From positions 11,055,982 through 11,119,981 of the forward strand of contig NC_033627.1 of NCBI RefSeq assembly GCF_001540865.1: a stretch of DNA of 64,000 nucleotides, read 5' to 3'. The notes under the pieces were generated by a model, which searched no databases, was not told the origin of the DNA, and saw only the letters and a program-made list of their open reading frames with translations. This DNA comes from Ananas comosus. Lineage: Eukaryota; Streptophyta; Magnoliopsida; Poales; Bromeliaceae. Position numbers and translations under genes: made by a program. This document shows positions 1 through 11,083 of the stretch, in pieces (position 1 is the first letter of the stretch; every line of letters starts with the position of its first letter).

Positions 1-1
1 C

Positions 2-406
2 AGCAAACCAATCTTCCACAACCTCATCGCATTCGAGGCGACTCCGAGAAACAGAGTGCTCTGCTTCACGGCCTACACGGCGTGCATGTCTTCCTTGCTG
101 CAGCGCGAGGACGACGTGAAGGTTTTGAGGGAGAGAGGGATAATTGCGAGTACCAACTACAAGGACGCCGACATCGTCAAATTCTTTGAGGAATTGAATA
201 AGGAGGTCGAAGGTGTCGAGATGCCCGACACTCTACGGAAACTTTACACCAACGTGAACGATCATCACAACAGTCGAACAAGCCAGTGGTATGGGAACTT
301 CCCGTGGATAAAGGTTGCGCTCGCCGGTTCTTACCTACTTTTTTTACTCACGCTCATGCAGACCGTATATAGTATTCTCAGCTACCATCACCCTAAGAAT
401 AAATGA
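2..406 (+). CDS. DUF247 (UPF0481) plant membrane protein, C-terminal part
   Basis: The frame is open from base 2 to the stop at 404-406, so 134 residues of a protein that begins outside the window are visible. They carry features typical of DUF247 proteins: the NLIAFEATPRN-like stretch at the start, LLQREDDVKVLRERGII, then YTNVN before a basic/aromatic linker. A single hydrophobic segment near the end (about WIKVALAGSYLLFLLTLMQ) is the family's usual C-terminal membrane anchor. DUF247 genes are numerous in plants and most have no assigned biochemical role; one pair acts in grass self-incompatibility. The downstream-most possible start (GTG at 56) is only an artefact of the window edge. No frameshift is visible. 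I am sure of the family; a specific function cannot be given. Confidence 0.9.
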   Translation, partial: SKPIFHNLIAFEATPRNRVLCFTAYTACMSSLLQREDDVKVLRERGIIASTNYKDADIVKFFEELNKEVEGVEMPDTLRKLYTNVNDHHNSRTSQWYGNFPWIKVALAGSYLLFLLTLMQTVYSILSYHHPKNK

Positions 407-1975
407 AAAAGTGTACTCCTATATATGCCGGTACATCTACAAACAACCCCTAAATGATAGTAATTTTACTAAAGGGCATCTGAAATTTTATTTCTAACGA
501 TTTGATTTTCTAAACTTTATCAAATAATTCAATAAGCTATCTCTGCAATCGAATTTACTAATTTTACAATTCTTTTGGTTGTCTGTGTTGTACATAATCT
601 TGCAAAACTTTAAACAACTGCGAGTAATTAATGATGACCACTAGAAGAGAAAAATAGATTTCTTCGGATTTTAAAGTTTTAAAAAACTATACAAAAGACA
701 TGCCAATAAAACAGATGTTCAATTAGCAGCTTTGCTTAATAAGAGGAGCCCATTAAAGTATTTAATAAAGTTTTGAAAATCAAATCCCTAAAATTAGAAA
801 TTTAGGTAGCAAATTTGCAAACGTGCGAAGTGCGGGGTTTTTGTACATATTTCTGTACCTACATACCTATATATATTCACTTCGTCATCCATAGTTTGGA
901 AAGTTGCATTTACTATATTTCACTTTTTATTATTATTTTTCCTTTTTTTGAGAGAAAGGTAAAGCAAGATGAACTAGGCATACACGATATATGGAAGCAG
1001 CCAAGGCGTCCGAGGAAAGAAGAAAACATCGAATAATATAAAGAGAGAGGGGGCCGGATAGTGAGGAGGAAAACTAAATACTAATAACCAAAAGGGAAAG
1101 AATCAGTGGACGTAGAGAGTTCGTTCCATGTGGTGATCAAATGATTAACACAGTCCAATGAGAGAGAAGGAATGAGGAATTTGTCATTGAAGATATAGTT
1201 ATTCCGCTATGTTCAAATCAACTACCATATAGCCAACAAGAGAGTTGAGCATTTATTTCGTTTCCTAGCTCCTCCATAAGTACAATTTACTTGGGATTGT
1301 AAAATATAATCAAGAGTTACAATTTAAGACCTACTGCGTAGTTATTAATGAACAATTTATAGGATGGTAAAATATAATCACTCTTATTTGCAAATGCATT
1401 GTTTTGTTATCCAATTTCATGTTTTTAAGGTGAAACAAAAATAAAATTACAAGACAGTAAAGTACGGTCGCAGAGAAAAAGTGCGCCAAATTAACGGAGA
1501 TCTACCAGAAGTTTACCCCATATAAAAAGCTTACTAAAACATCTTCTAGACAAAAAAATAAAAAATAAAAAATAAAAAAAGAAAATTTGCATAAAGACAA
1601 TACCTAGCATTCTCATCTGAATAAATCGATCATTGAGATTTCATATTGGCAAGGCACATAGAAGAGTTTTCTTAGGGCCGGGGTTTGAAGGTGGCCTACC
1701 ATGTCACACTTACACGATTTCATCTATATCCTAAACTAATTAAATTCATCATTAGAGATAAAAGTATAATAAAATTATTTTTTAAAGAATATTTTCTGCT
1801 ACAGATAAATTTAGGGACACATTTTGATTGGCTAACAACATGAATGGTATGATGTAACCGGAATAATTTAGACCTTTTCGGGAGTTTGAGGGGCAAATGG
1901 GACCGTCTACGTGACACAAAAGTGAGATCTTGATTTTCGAAAAGAAAAAAATTGCCTGCTTTACCAATACAAAAG
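407..1975. other. AT-rich downstream flank of the DUF247 gene
   Basis: No coding sequence with recognisable homology is seen. AATAAA lies at the stop codon of the DUF247 gene and again near 762, so either could serve as a polyadenylation signal. Short ORFs at 815-1036 and on the minus strand near 1720-2022 have low-complexity or AT-driven composition and match no family I know. Confidence 0.5.
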
Positions 1976-2103
1976 TTTTTTTTTTTTTTTTTTTGAGAGA
2001 GAGAGAGAGAGATAGATAGCACGCTACCCGCTTCGTCTATTTTATTTAGAAATAAACTTAGCTGGAAATGTGAATCAATTAGGATTCAAACTAGGGTTTC
2101 GGT
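1976..2103 (-). mobile_element. Decayed tRNA-derived SINE, 5' part lost
   Basis: It begins on the plus strand with a T run (1976-1994), so the poly-A tail belongs to the minus strand. The next 110 bases match the better copy at 34831-34987, including the blocks GCACGCTACCCGCTTCG and AGAAATAAACTTAGCT. The match stops shortly after the box-B-like ATTCAAACTAGGGTTT, so the 5' (box A) part is missing or replaced. The sequence resembles the Au-type SINEs of plants, but that family name is from memory and unverified. Confidence 0.7.
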
Positions 2104-2132
2104 AGGGATTCACTCCGAGTAGGTGGGAATGA

Positions 2133-2643
2133 CACTACAACAGAATTAGGTTATAGGGACACATGTTTAGGACACTTTTGAGTAAGTGTCCCATTTATGC
2201 TAAAACTTAAAAAAATATCTACTAATGCCTAAATATAAAGCCCAATCCAACAAAAAATAAAAGATTATTCTATTCAACCCACCACACCCAGTCTATTTGG
2301 TCCGATTACAAACAGAAAAGAAAAAAAAAAAATTAATTACCATATTTTCTTCTATCTTCACTCAATCCACTGAAATTCTACACGAAGAGCTATTCCTGTC
2401 GTCCTCCTCCGCCACCGCAACCAACGAGATAGAGTTTCGGCATTTGCTAAATGCTTAAATAAGTTATTGGTAAATTAGCAGCACTCTTTTAGGTTATAGC
2501 GACACTCTTTAACTGTCACTATATACCTAGCGACCCCACATATAGCAACATTTTTTAAAAATGTCGGTAATTTTAGCTAGCAGCACTTTTTTGACATGTA
2601 CCTATATTTAAAAGTATCGTTATAGACCGTTTTTGTTGTAGTG
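2133..2643. mobile_element. CACTA-type miniature transposon, about 511 bp
   Basis: The left end reads CACTACAACAGAATTAGG and the right end is the reverse complement of CACTACAACAAAAACGG. CACTA ends are diagnostic of the En/Spm (CACTA) superfamily. The element is flanked by the 3 bp duplication TGA (2130-2132 and 2644-2646), the size expected of CACTA elements. The interior has no ORF and contains inverted copies of a TTATAG(C/G)GACAC-like motif. It is non-autonomous. Confidence 0.85.
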
Positions 2644-2708
2644 TGAGAAGAGTTTTGTTCCTGTGAGGCAAGAACGGACAATTTTTTTCTGCTTGCAGGA
2701 ACGGGGAC

Positions 2709-3207
2709 GGGAACGGCAATGGGGCAGGGGTAGAGGCAGGAGTACTACTACTCCTTGCCTCGCAAAATAATATAATACATTATTATATAATTATTAATAT
2801 ATTTATAAATATAGAATGCTACTTTTTCTCATTTATAATATATTCTAAATTTAATTAAATATTTTAAATATATTTAGTTTTTCATATAAGATATTAATTA
2901 AATAAAATTAGATTGTTATATGTTTTTAATAATTTGATGAGTCATACATAATAATTTGACATTGAAAATATAAAATTAATAATTGGATAAAATTTAAGAT
3001 AAATTAAATTTAAATTAAATTAAATTTTATTAAAATGTAAATAAAAAATTAATTTATTGTATTTTAAGAAAAAAAAATTATTGTGTTCCTACAGTGATAG
3101 AGATCTCGTGGGGACAGGAATAAAGGAAAATTTGTTTGCTATCCATAGGGATTTGGCAGGAGCGGGAATAAATCCGGACGACCCGTCTAGCCCTATTGCC
3201 ATTCCTA
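2709..3207. mobile_element. hAT-like miniature element (GGCAATGGGGC ends), probable
   Basis: The left end (GGGAACGGCAATGGGGC, 2709-2725) and the complement of the right end (about GGAATGGCAATAGGGC, 3191-3207) form imperfect terminal inverted repeats of the GG-CAATGGGGC-type seen at many plant hAT miniature elements. The interior is very AT-rich with no transposase. The flanking duplication is not clear, so the exact borders are uncertain. Confidence 0.5.
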
Positions 3208-4600
3208 TCTTTTTGCTTCTTTTCTTCTTTTTCTTGGCTTATTTCGCAGTTAATATCTATGCCTGATTAAGAAAGCCTATTTTTTAGATATTACAGTAAA
3301 CTTGAATAAACTTATTTATAACTCAATATAGCAGTGCTTGGCCTGGATACAAGAAAAAATGAAAGGGAATAAGGTCTTATTCCTCACCTTGTTCATGCAC
3401 GCGCACACACACACAAAAAAAAAAAAAAAAACAAAAAAAAACAAAAAAAAATCTGTCTTAATAGGTTATTGTAGAACAATCTATTAAGAGAGTGGAATTA
3501 TTATTCTATACAAAAATGAAAAAACAATGCCTCCCCTTATACCTCTGCTAATTAATAATATTTTAATATATTATATATTAATTTATACACTAATTAAGTA
3601 GACAAATAATTAACTATTGATTTATTACTCTAATAAAGATTCAATTAATTATTTAATTAAATAATTTATTTTTATAATTAATTACCTAATCAAAAAAAAT
3701 TTATTTACTGCATTTATGCATAGCTAATAGTTATATTGATTAACCAATTAATATTTCAACTAATCTAATCATTTTCTCCGCTAATCATCTAACTAATTAT
3801 ATATTTAACTAATTAATTTATTAAATTTTAAATTAATTTATTATATTATTAAATTAATTAATAATTTATTGATTTATCGAATTATTTATGGTTAATTAAT
3901 TTCTAAATTAACAGGACTCATCGTAAATTAATTAATGGTTAAATAATATTTTTAATTAATTTATTCATAAACGTTTATGGTTATCTAACAACGTTCATGG
4001 CTAATTAATTTATTTATTTATTTATTAAATTATTATTTAATTAGTATTTTTTATGTTAATAAATTTAGTAAAATATTTTTATTTTAAAGCTATAATTATT
4101 ATTGTTCCAATTATATATTGTAATGTAGCTATATAAATATTATTTTTTTATTTTAGAAAATAACAGAATCTTCATCTAAGGGTTATTAGATAGAATGAAG
4201 TTGAGAAAAAGTATATAGAGATATGCTTCTGCATTCTCCCATGAGACCGCAGAAAATATATCGTAACCGACTAACCGCAATATGCGGAACGCAATATTAT
4301 GTACGACATGATATTTTTGCATCGTAATTTCTCACCGCACATAGTGCAATTTTTCCGCTATTCCAAACGAAGCCTAAATGTAAAGTCCTATTTTATTTCA
4401 AAAATTATATCTACTAAGAACAACTTATCTCAGAACCATAGGAGAGTGAAAGACTTGAGATGCTTATATGAAAAATTACCTCATGATGAGCAGCTCATCT
4501 TCTTTTCTTTTTTCGTTTTTTTTTAAAGAAAAATATCTGTATATCACGTCGCCCATCCGTACGGCTAGCATGGGGAGGATACAAACTAATTACTCTCTGA
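3208..4600. other. AT-rich region, no gene seen
   Basis: It contains an (AC)n/(A)n stretch near 3400-3450 and a long tract dominated by TTAATTAA-type words (3540-4100). At 4357-4375 the sequence GCTATTCCAAACGAAGCC resembles the end of a Harbinger/hAT-type MITE, but I could not place a convincing partner end upstream. Confidence 0.4.
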
Positions 4601-5640
4601 GTAGTGGTGATGATTGTTACTTAATTCGGATTCGGCAAAAATTCGGTACGGATATAATACGAATAAAATTTGTATTCTAATTTTTAAATTTATTAAAAAA
4701 TACGGTTAAAAAACGGATTCGTCAATTATTCAAATATGTGATTTATACGGATATTATATGTTCATCAATTAAACATTCGGGATAAAAAATTCGGCTATTA
4801 CATTAAATTTTTTTTCTCTAGATTTATACTATTAATATAAATCTCATAATTTTTAAGAATATATAAATAAAGAACTATAAAATTAAGCAGATTAAGTTAA
4901 AAAAGAAACAAACTGTATTATGCTCCACAATATATAAATAATCAAGCAAGTAAGATATTAAGATAGTCCATATTTAAATATAAAATATACAAAGTTAACA
5001 TACAAGCATAGTTAGAAACTAAATACAAAATAAATCTTGCACTCTGCACTGCATATTAACGTATCTATCCATCTTTTATTTTGAGTCAAAGATGTAGATA
5101 ACCTCATGCAGGGAAATGTATAGGAGAAAGCATGCACGATATGTTACCTCTCTAACTAGTAGAGTATCAAATCTAACAATCCATTTTCAAAGACAGTCCC
5201 CTCTGATGCCTTTCTCTTGAACCGAGCACAGCTTTGACTCATCTAATTTCAATATCTTGGTGTAGGACCAACATGGCCCTGAAAGCATACATTACTTGTA
5301 AATAGTTTCAATGGCGAGCAATATTGCGTGGCCTGAGGCGAGGAGGGTTCTAAGCGAGCAGTCTTTTTTTATTTTTTTTTTATTTATTTTTTTTTTTTTG
5401 AGGGTTGAGGCTTCGAGCGAGCGTGCCGCGCCCCACCCGCGTGCGAACTGCGCAGAGGAGCCCCCTTTTTTTGGACGAAACATTCAGAGTTTGCGTATAA
5501 TTCGCCAATAATTACCGTAACCCAAAAAAATCGCGAATTTTTTCATTTTTTTTCAAAAAGTACGTATACGAGCTGTTTAATTCGATATTCAAAAATTCGC
5601 GAATAATTAGCGAATAATTCGTGACTTAACTAACAAAGGT
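4600..5640. mobile_element. Possible degenerate hAT-related element
   Basis: ATTCGG/ATTCGC words cluster at both ends: TTAATTCGGATTCGGC near 4620 and, in inverse orientation, GCGAATAATTAGCGAATAAT near 5601-5620. This arrangement resembles plant hAT miniature ends. The middle is AT-rich with T-runs (5365-5400) and carries no transposase ORF. The call rests on terminal word similarity only. Confidence 0.3.
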
Positions 5641-5826
5641 GTTGATCCCATCACACAAAAATAAAATAAATATACAAATCTATTTGAACTGTAGCCCTTG
5701 GATCTACTTTTTGATTACTAAGAATTTTTGGATCAAACACTATTCCACTTCCACCTACTACCACCTATCATCATCATCCCAACCCTGCATCTCTCCATGG
5801 TTTGCTTTTGAAAATATTCTAGCTCA

Positions 5827-5829
<3 letters not shown>

Positions 5830-5901
<72 letters not shown>
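5830..5901. repeat. (TA)n microsatellite, about 36 units
   Basis: An uninterrupted TA run abuts the foldback MITE that starts at 5902. It is the first of several TA tracts that alternate with MITEs up to about 10.5 kb. Confidence 0.95.
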
Positions 5902-5903
<2 letters not shown>

Positions 5904-6116
5904 TACTATACTATCAATAGTACCAAGCCCTTGGTACTATTGAGTTTTCGGCCGTTGGATGAAAGGATGTGCGGTTAGGATGATAGTAGTCCCCTAGAGT
6001 TGAGTAGGTGATTGGTTTAATAGTATAATCTAACGGGTGAAAATGATCAAAAGGTAGATTTAACGGTAGAAAACTCAATAGTACTAAGGGCTTGATACTA
6101 TTAATAGTATAGTAGC
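5902..6116. mobile_element. Short foldback MITE, copy 1
   Basis: The first 48 and last 48 bases are inverted complements (GCTACTATACTATCAATAG at the left, its near complement ending GTATAGTAGC at the right). The unit lies between TA tracts (5830-5901 and 6124-6146). Two further members are at 9396-9632 and 10512-10725. There is no ORF. The interior carries a conserved word GTGCGGTTAGGATGAT shared with the other copies. Confidence 0.85.
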
Positions 6117-6186
6117 GGGACTCATATATATATATATATATATATGTGTGGTATAAAGAATCGACCATCATCCCAACCCTACATCT

Positions 6187-6716
6187 CTGGTACGTTTCTG
6201 GAAGCACGGAGCGCTCCGTACTTTCCAAGTTGTTTTCGATGTTCAGACTTTCGAATCGACGATCAGCTCCGTTAGACTTGATCTAGAGTATTTGAAGTAT
6301 CTAGAAAATAAATTTTGCGATTTTTTGATATCATTTGCCTAGTGATCGAAGTGACTCAAAATCAACGGCTGAAAATAAAAATCTTACAAAATATGATGAT
6401 ATGACATTAAAATTTTAGATCAAAGTTATTGATCCTGTTTTATATGGTATAAAGAATTTTCTATCAAAATTTCATATGATTTGGATATTTCTATATCGTT
6501 AAACTTGCAAATGGCTCACCACGGCCATTAAAATTATTGATTTTGAGCCCTTTCAATCACTAGACAAATGATATAAAAAAATCACAAAATTTATTTTTTA
6601 GATACTTCAAATACTCTAGATCAACTCTAACGGAGCCAATCATCAATTCGAAAGTCCAAACATCAAAAATAACTTGGAATCACAGAAGGCTCCGTGCTTC
6701 CAAAAGCATACTAGCC
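6187..6716. mobile_element. Long foldback MITE, copy 1 (about 530 bp)
   Basis: The two halves are inverted repeats of each other over almost the full length. GATCTAGAGTATTTGAAGTA on the left is answered by TACTTCAAATACTCTAGATC-type sequence on the right. The ends carry GGAAGCACGGAG and its complement. TA tracts flank it on both sides. It is non-coding. Confidence 0.8.
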
Positions 6717-6718
6717 CA

Positions 6719-6719
<1 letters not shown>

Positions 6720-6757
<38 letters not shown>
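6720..6757. repeat. (TA)n microsatellite between two MITEs
   Basis: About 16 TA units separate the first and second long foldback copies. Confidence 0.9.
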
Positions 6758-6758
<1 letters not shown>

Positions 6759-6764
6759 GAGTGA

Positions 6765-7278
6765 GGCTACTATGCTATCGGAGCACGAGCCTTCCGTGCT
6801 TCCAGCTCGTGTTTCGATGTTGCGCTTTCGAATCGTCGATCGTCTCGTAAATTTTGATCTAGAGTATTTGGAGTACCTAGAAAATAAATTTTATTATTTT
6901 TCGATATCATTTGCCTAGTAATCGAATGGGCTCAAATCAACAAATTTCAATGGCCGTAGGTGCCGTTTGCAAGTTTAACGGTGTAGAAATATCAAATCAC
7001 TGAAATTTGATAGAAAATTCTTTATACTATATAAAACAAATCAATATCTTTGATTTAAAATTTTAATGTCATATTATTAAATTTTGTAAGATTTTATTTT
7101 CAGCGTTGATTTGAGCCCCTTCATTCACTAGCAAATGATATCGTAAAATCATAAATTTATTTTCTAGGTACTTCAAATACTCTAGATCAAATTTAACGGA
7201 GCCGATCGACGATTCGAAAGTCGCAACATCAAAACGAGCTGGAAGCACGGAAGGCTCTGCTTCCGATAGCATAGTACC
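6765..7278. mobile_element. Long foldback MITE, copy 2
   Basis: The left end GGCTACTATGCTATCGGAGC is answered by the complement near 7262-7278. The internal halves are inverted repeats, with the same GATCTAGAGTATTTGGAGTA core as copy 1. It has no real coding content; the ORF read on its minus strand is an artefact of the repeat. Confidence 0.8.
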
Positions 7279-7282
7279 CACT

Positions 7283-7400
7283 CATATATATATATGATAT
7301 ATATATATATAAAATATATATTATATATATCATATATATATATAATATTATCATTATTATATATATATATACTACTATATATATATATTATATATCTATT
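7283..7400. repeat. Interrupted (TA)n tract
   Basis: TA-rich sequence with small interruptions flanks the second long foldback MITE on its right. Confidence 0.85.
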
Positions 7401-7401
7401 T

Positions 7402-7735
7402 ATTTAACTACATTAAAGGGAGTGTTGGGGGACCTTAGAGTGACACGGTCCCCCCAACCCTCTTCTCTCTCCTTCTACACGACACACACCACACCACACA
7501 CACCAACACAATATATATATATATTAATATAATAAAAATTTAAATTTGATATTTAAATTTTAAAGTTTTAAATTTTAAATTTAATATTTAACTACATTAA
7601 AGAAGGGTTTTGGAGGACTTAAGAGTGACACTGTCCCCCCAACCTCCTCTTCTCTCTCCTTCTACCAACACACACACCACACACATTATATATAATACAA
7701 ATTTAAATTTGATATTTTAAATTTTAAATTTTTAA
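7402..7735 (+). repeat. Two-copy direct repeat, period about 185 bp
   Basis: The block TTTAACTACATTAAAG, followed by a GTCCCCCCAACC segment, a CTTCTCTCTCCTTCTAC segment and a CACACACCACAC tract, occurs at 7402 and again at 7587. No gene is present. It may be a tandemly duplicated low-complexity transposon remnant. Confidence 0.75.
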
Positions 7736-8240
7736 ATTTTAAATTTAGTATTTTAATTTTAAATTATAGATATTTATTTCCAAATTTTAACTTTCAAAAT
7801 TTAAAATTTAAATCTCTAAATTCTAATATACGCGTAATAAATCGGTATAAATCTAACCTAATAAATACAATTTAAATTACTAAAATATCGTGTATAAAAA
7901 AATATAGAATTTAAATTTCAGGACTAAATTTTAGAAATATAGTGGCATATGTGTATATATATAATAATTTTATTAAATAAATTTTTTTTACAATTTTTTT
8001 TTATTTAATGTTTTCTTAAATTATTTTGATAGATTTATCTCAAATTCTTTTCATAATAAATTTTATAAAATAAATTATTGTATAAATTTACCTTTGACAT
8101 AATTATTTTATATATAATTTTTATTTAATTACTAATTAGACTATAAAACTATATAAAATATTAAAAAATATATAATTTATTATAAAAATAATTTTATATC
8201 CGCACAATGCGTCAATACTGTTATAATATTATATAGTAAG
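7736..8240. other. AT-rich region, nothing recognised
   Basis: The sequence is dominated by AAATTT-type words. A weak GC island near 8200-8215 (CCGCACAATGCGTCAATACT) recalls decayed Helitron ends but is too weak to call. Confidence 0.4.
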
Positions 8241-8760
8241 GGCTACTATAACTATTATGAGTATTGGCCTTCGTACTTCATAGTTATTTTCGATGATGGA
8301 AGCTTCCGAATCGACGATCCACTTCGTTAAACATATCTAGAGTATTTGAAACTTCTAGAAAATAAATTTCGTAATTTGGAAAACATAATAAAGTCATAAA
8401 ACGGGCATAAAATGAACGTCAAAATCGACGATGTCTTAAAAATGGATGATCGATCATTCAATTTAAGATTAGAGTTATTGATCTTTATCTAGATAGTGAA
8501 TAGAATTTTCTATCAAAAATTCACCTATTCGGATTGCTTTTGTACCGTTAAACTAGCAAGTTTCCATACCGCCGTTAAAAAATTGTGCAATTTTGTGACT
8601 TTTGATCGTAAGTAAATGATTCGAAAAATTATGAAATTTGATTTCTAATGTTTCAAATGCTCTAAATAACATTTTAACGTGTGCTCGTCAATTCGGAAGC
8701 TCTGTCATCGAAACAACTTAATGAGTACGAGGCGATCGTACTCATATTAGGATAGTAGCC
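8241..8760. mobile_element. Long foldback MITE, copy 3 (diverged)
   Basis: The ends are GGCTACTATAACTATTATGAG and a complementary right end finishing GATAGTAGCC. The halves are inverted repeats around a centre near 8500. It is more diverged than copies 1, 2 and 4, which suggests greater age. A TA tract follows directly. Confidence 0.7.
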
Positions 8761-8766
8761 GAACTC

Positions 8767-8767
<1 letters not shown>

Positions 8768-8839
<72 letters not shown>
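8768..8839. repeat. Compound (TA)n(GA)n microsatellite
   Basis: About 11 TA units run into about 24 GA units and abut the next MITE. Confidence 0.95.
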
Positions 8840-8842
<3 letters not shown>

Positions 8843-9364
8843 GGCTACTATGCTTCTGGAAGCACAGAGCCTTCCGTGCTTCCAGGTCATTTTCGATATT
8901 GCAACTTTCGAATCATCGATCCACTCCGTTAAACTTGATCTAGAGTATTTGAAGTATTTAGAAAATAAATTTTGTAATTTTTCGATATCATTTACCTAGA
9001 AAACGAAGGGCTCAAAATCACCGGTTGAAAATAAAAATCTTACAAAACGTGATAATATGACATTAAAATTTTAGATAAAAAATATTGATCTTGTTTTATA
9101 TAGTATAAAAAATTTTCTATCAAAATTTCATATGATTTGGATATTTCTACACCTTTAAACATGCAAACGGCTTACCATGGCCATTAAAATTATTGATTTT
9201 ATGCTCTTTCGATAACTAGGCAAATGATATCGAAAAATTATAAAATTTATTTTCTAAGTACTTCAAATACTCTAGATCAAGTTTAACGGAGCCGATCAAC
9301 GATTCGAAAGTCGAAACATCGAAACGACCTGGAAACACTCCGTGCTTCTAGAAGCATAGTAGCC
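8843..9364. mobile_element. Long foldback MITE, copy 4 (best preserved)
   Basis: The left end GGCTACTATGCTTCTGGAAG is matched by the complement at the right (CTAGAAGCATAGTAGCC). With the adjoining GAGT/ACTC the terminal inverted repeat reaches 8838 and 9369. The interior matches copy 1 in inverted-halves organisation. TA/GA tracts lie on both sides. Confidence 0.85.
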
Positions 9365-9395
9365 TCACTCTATATAAATATATATATAGAGTCTG

Positions 9396-9632
9396 GCTAC
9401 TATATTATCGATAGTACCAAGTCCTTGGTACTATTGAGTTTTCTACCATTAGATCTACCATTTCATCATTTCCACCCGTTAGATTATACTATTCAACCAA
9501 CCACCCACTCAACCCTAGAAGATCACTATCAATTTAATCGGGGACCACTATCATCCTAACCGCACATCTTTTCATCCAACGGCCGAAAACTAAATAGTAC
9601 CAAAGGCTTGGTACTATTGATTGTATAGTAGC
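9396..9632. mobile_element. Short foldback MITE, copy 2
   Basis: It has the same terminal repeats as 5902-6116 (GCTACTATATTATCGATAG at the left, GTATAGTAGC at the right). The interior is in the opposite orientation: ATCATCCTAACCGCACAT here is the complement of the word in copies 1 and 3. It is followed by (CT)n and (TA)n. Confidence 0.8.
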
Positions 9633-9657
9633 ATAATTCTCTCTCTCTCTCTCTCTC

Positions 9658-9690
<33 letters not shown>

Positions 9691-9715
9691 NNNNNNNNNN
9701 NNNNNNNNNNNNNNN
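9691..9715. other. Assembly gap of 25 N inside a (TA)n tract
   Basis: The gap follows a CT-TA microsatellite (9640-9690), so it is probably a collapsed simple repeat. ORFs read through it are meaningless. Confidence 0.95.
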
Positions 9716-10028
9716 CATAAAAAAATATCATCGTCTAATCTCCTACTGCGCACTCATCTCCCTCTTTCTCTCATTGTGTTAACAAAGAAGAAGAAGAAGA
9801 AGAAGAAGAGCCTCTGAAGAACATTGTCTCCTTCAAGAAGCATCGTCCAGCGAAGCCGAGCCGCGACCTATATAAGTGCTCGCTGAGTCGGTCCGCACGG
9901 GGGCCTCTACTTACTATGTAAATTTAGTCATACAAATTAACTGTACTTAATATGTTATAGCTTTCTATATATCAATAAATCGTAAATATAAAATTTATTA
10001 AAATTTTTAAATTTTACTTCTATTATCT
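9716..10028. other. (GAA)n and possible transcribed fragment, unassigned
   Basis: An (AAG)n run at 9785-9810 is followed by a GC-richer stretch ending GCACGGGGGCCTCTACTTAC (about 9897-9916). It may be gene-derived DNA carried by the Helitron whose 3' end lies just downstream, but no frame gives recognisable protein. Confidence 0.3.
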
Positions 10029-10059
10029 ACCCGCTGCATCGCGCGGGTCTCTGCACTAG
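10029..10059 (+). mobile_element. Helitron 3' terminus
   Basis: The segment ACCCGC-TGCATCGC-GCGGGT forms a GC-rich hairpin a few bases before CTAG, followed by T. A subterminal hairpin, a CTRR end and insertion before T are the standard Helitron 3' signature. The matching 5' TC end was not identified, so the element length is unknown. Confidence 0.6.
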
Positions 10060-10090
10060 TGTCTATATAAAGAATAAATGATAATATATA

Positions 10091-10468
10091 TGGTTAATTT
10101 CATACATGTCTCTATAAATATAGTAAATAGCAAATATATCCTTACAAAGTTCAACTTTTATATGTTGTTCTTGCAAAAGTACTGATGTTTTCAAATATGT
10201 CCCTACCGTTAGAACCTGTTAGAAAAAATTAGTTAACCATAGTTAGTTTTTGACATTTTCACCCCTTTATACTATATTAGTATGGCTTATGGAAGAATAT
10301 ATTTGTGGTGGCAAAATTAAAAATATAAACCGTTCTCTAGCGATAACAAACCAGAGAAACATATTTGAAAATATTAGGATTTTGCAGGGACAACATATGA
10401 AAGTTGAACTTTGTGGGAAAATATTTGGCATTCACTATGTTTGCAGAGACATGTATGAAATTAATCCA
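10091..10468. mobile_element. MITE with about 90 bp terminal inverted repeats
   Basis: The left TGGTTAATTTCATACATGTC and the complement of the right end (TGGATTAATTTCATACATGT) match. The inverted similarity continues through the ATATGTTG/CAACATAT region. TA-rich DNA flanks both sides. The 73-residue ORF inside (10250-10471) lies across the repeat and is not a gene. Confidence 0.75.
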
Positions 10469-10471
10469 TAA

Positions 10472-10507
<36 letters not shown>

Positions 10508-10511
10508 CTAG
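10469..10511. repeat. (TA)n(GA)n microsatellite
   Basis: A short TA run is followed by about 13 GA units, between two MITEs. Confidence 0.9.
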
Positions 10512-10725
10512 GCTGGAATACTATCAATAGTATCAAGCTATTGGTGCTATTAGTTTTTTTAGCCCTTGGATCGAGAAATGTGCGGTTAGGATGATGTGGG
10601 CCCTCTAGGGTTGAGTGGGTGGTTGGTTGAATAGTATAATCTAACGACTAAAAATAATCAAAGGGCTTAATCTAACGGCAGAAAACATGATAGCACCAAG
10701 TGCTTGGTGCTATCGATAGCATAGC
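10512..10725. mobile_element. Short foldback MITE, copy 3
   Basis: The ends GCTGGAATACTATCAATAG and GATAGCATAGC and the internal GTGCGGTTAGGATGAT place it in the same family as 5902-6116. Its last bases (ATAGC) abut the start of LTR fragment H. Confidence 0.75.
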
Positions 10726-11083
10726 TGTCACGCTCCGGATTAGCACGTTTCTCCGGACACGCCAACAGACCCGCCGTATACATAGAAATTTTTCGTGTAT
10801 ACGAAACGATAGCTGTACCTATAATCAAAATCATAATTACAACCAGTAGTATAGAGCTGCTAAATTGAAATATGTATAAAAAACATAAGGTTCCAGTACA
10901 TACAAAAGCTATCAACTACCTCGCTCCAGCGAGTACCACAAGCATAATAGTATATACATAAGAACACCCAAAAACTACATCGACAAGATACTCCTCTAGC
11001 ACGGCGACAAGACTGATAGGGATCTAGCTAGCGACTCCCTTCCCACGGTCCAAGTCAGCAATAGTAGCAACCGTAGACGAAGG
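10726..11083 (-). mobile_element. Gypsy LTR fragment H (B-family LTR 3' end)
   Basis: It starts TGTCACGCTCCGG and is roughly 90% alike, base for base, to the first 260 bases of LTR F at 35444. It is related to the outer end of LTR B at 12661. In LTR orientation this is the 3' terminal part. It is cut by the Copia element at GACGAAGG; the expected continuation (CTCTGCAAAA, seen in LTR F at 38889) is absent here. Confidence 0.8.

Noticed and set aside
815..1036. A 73-codon ORF downstream of the DUF247 gene
   Set aside because: AT-driven composition, no homology, no promoter context.
5639..6228. ORFs containing long YIYIYI runs
   Set aside because: They read through TA microsatellites. The same applies at 9534-9753 and 38236-38508.
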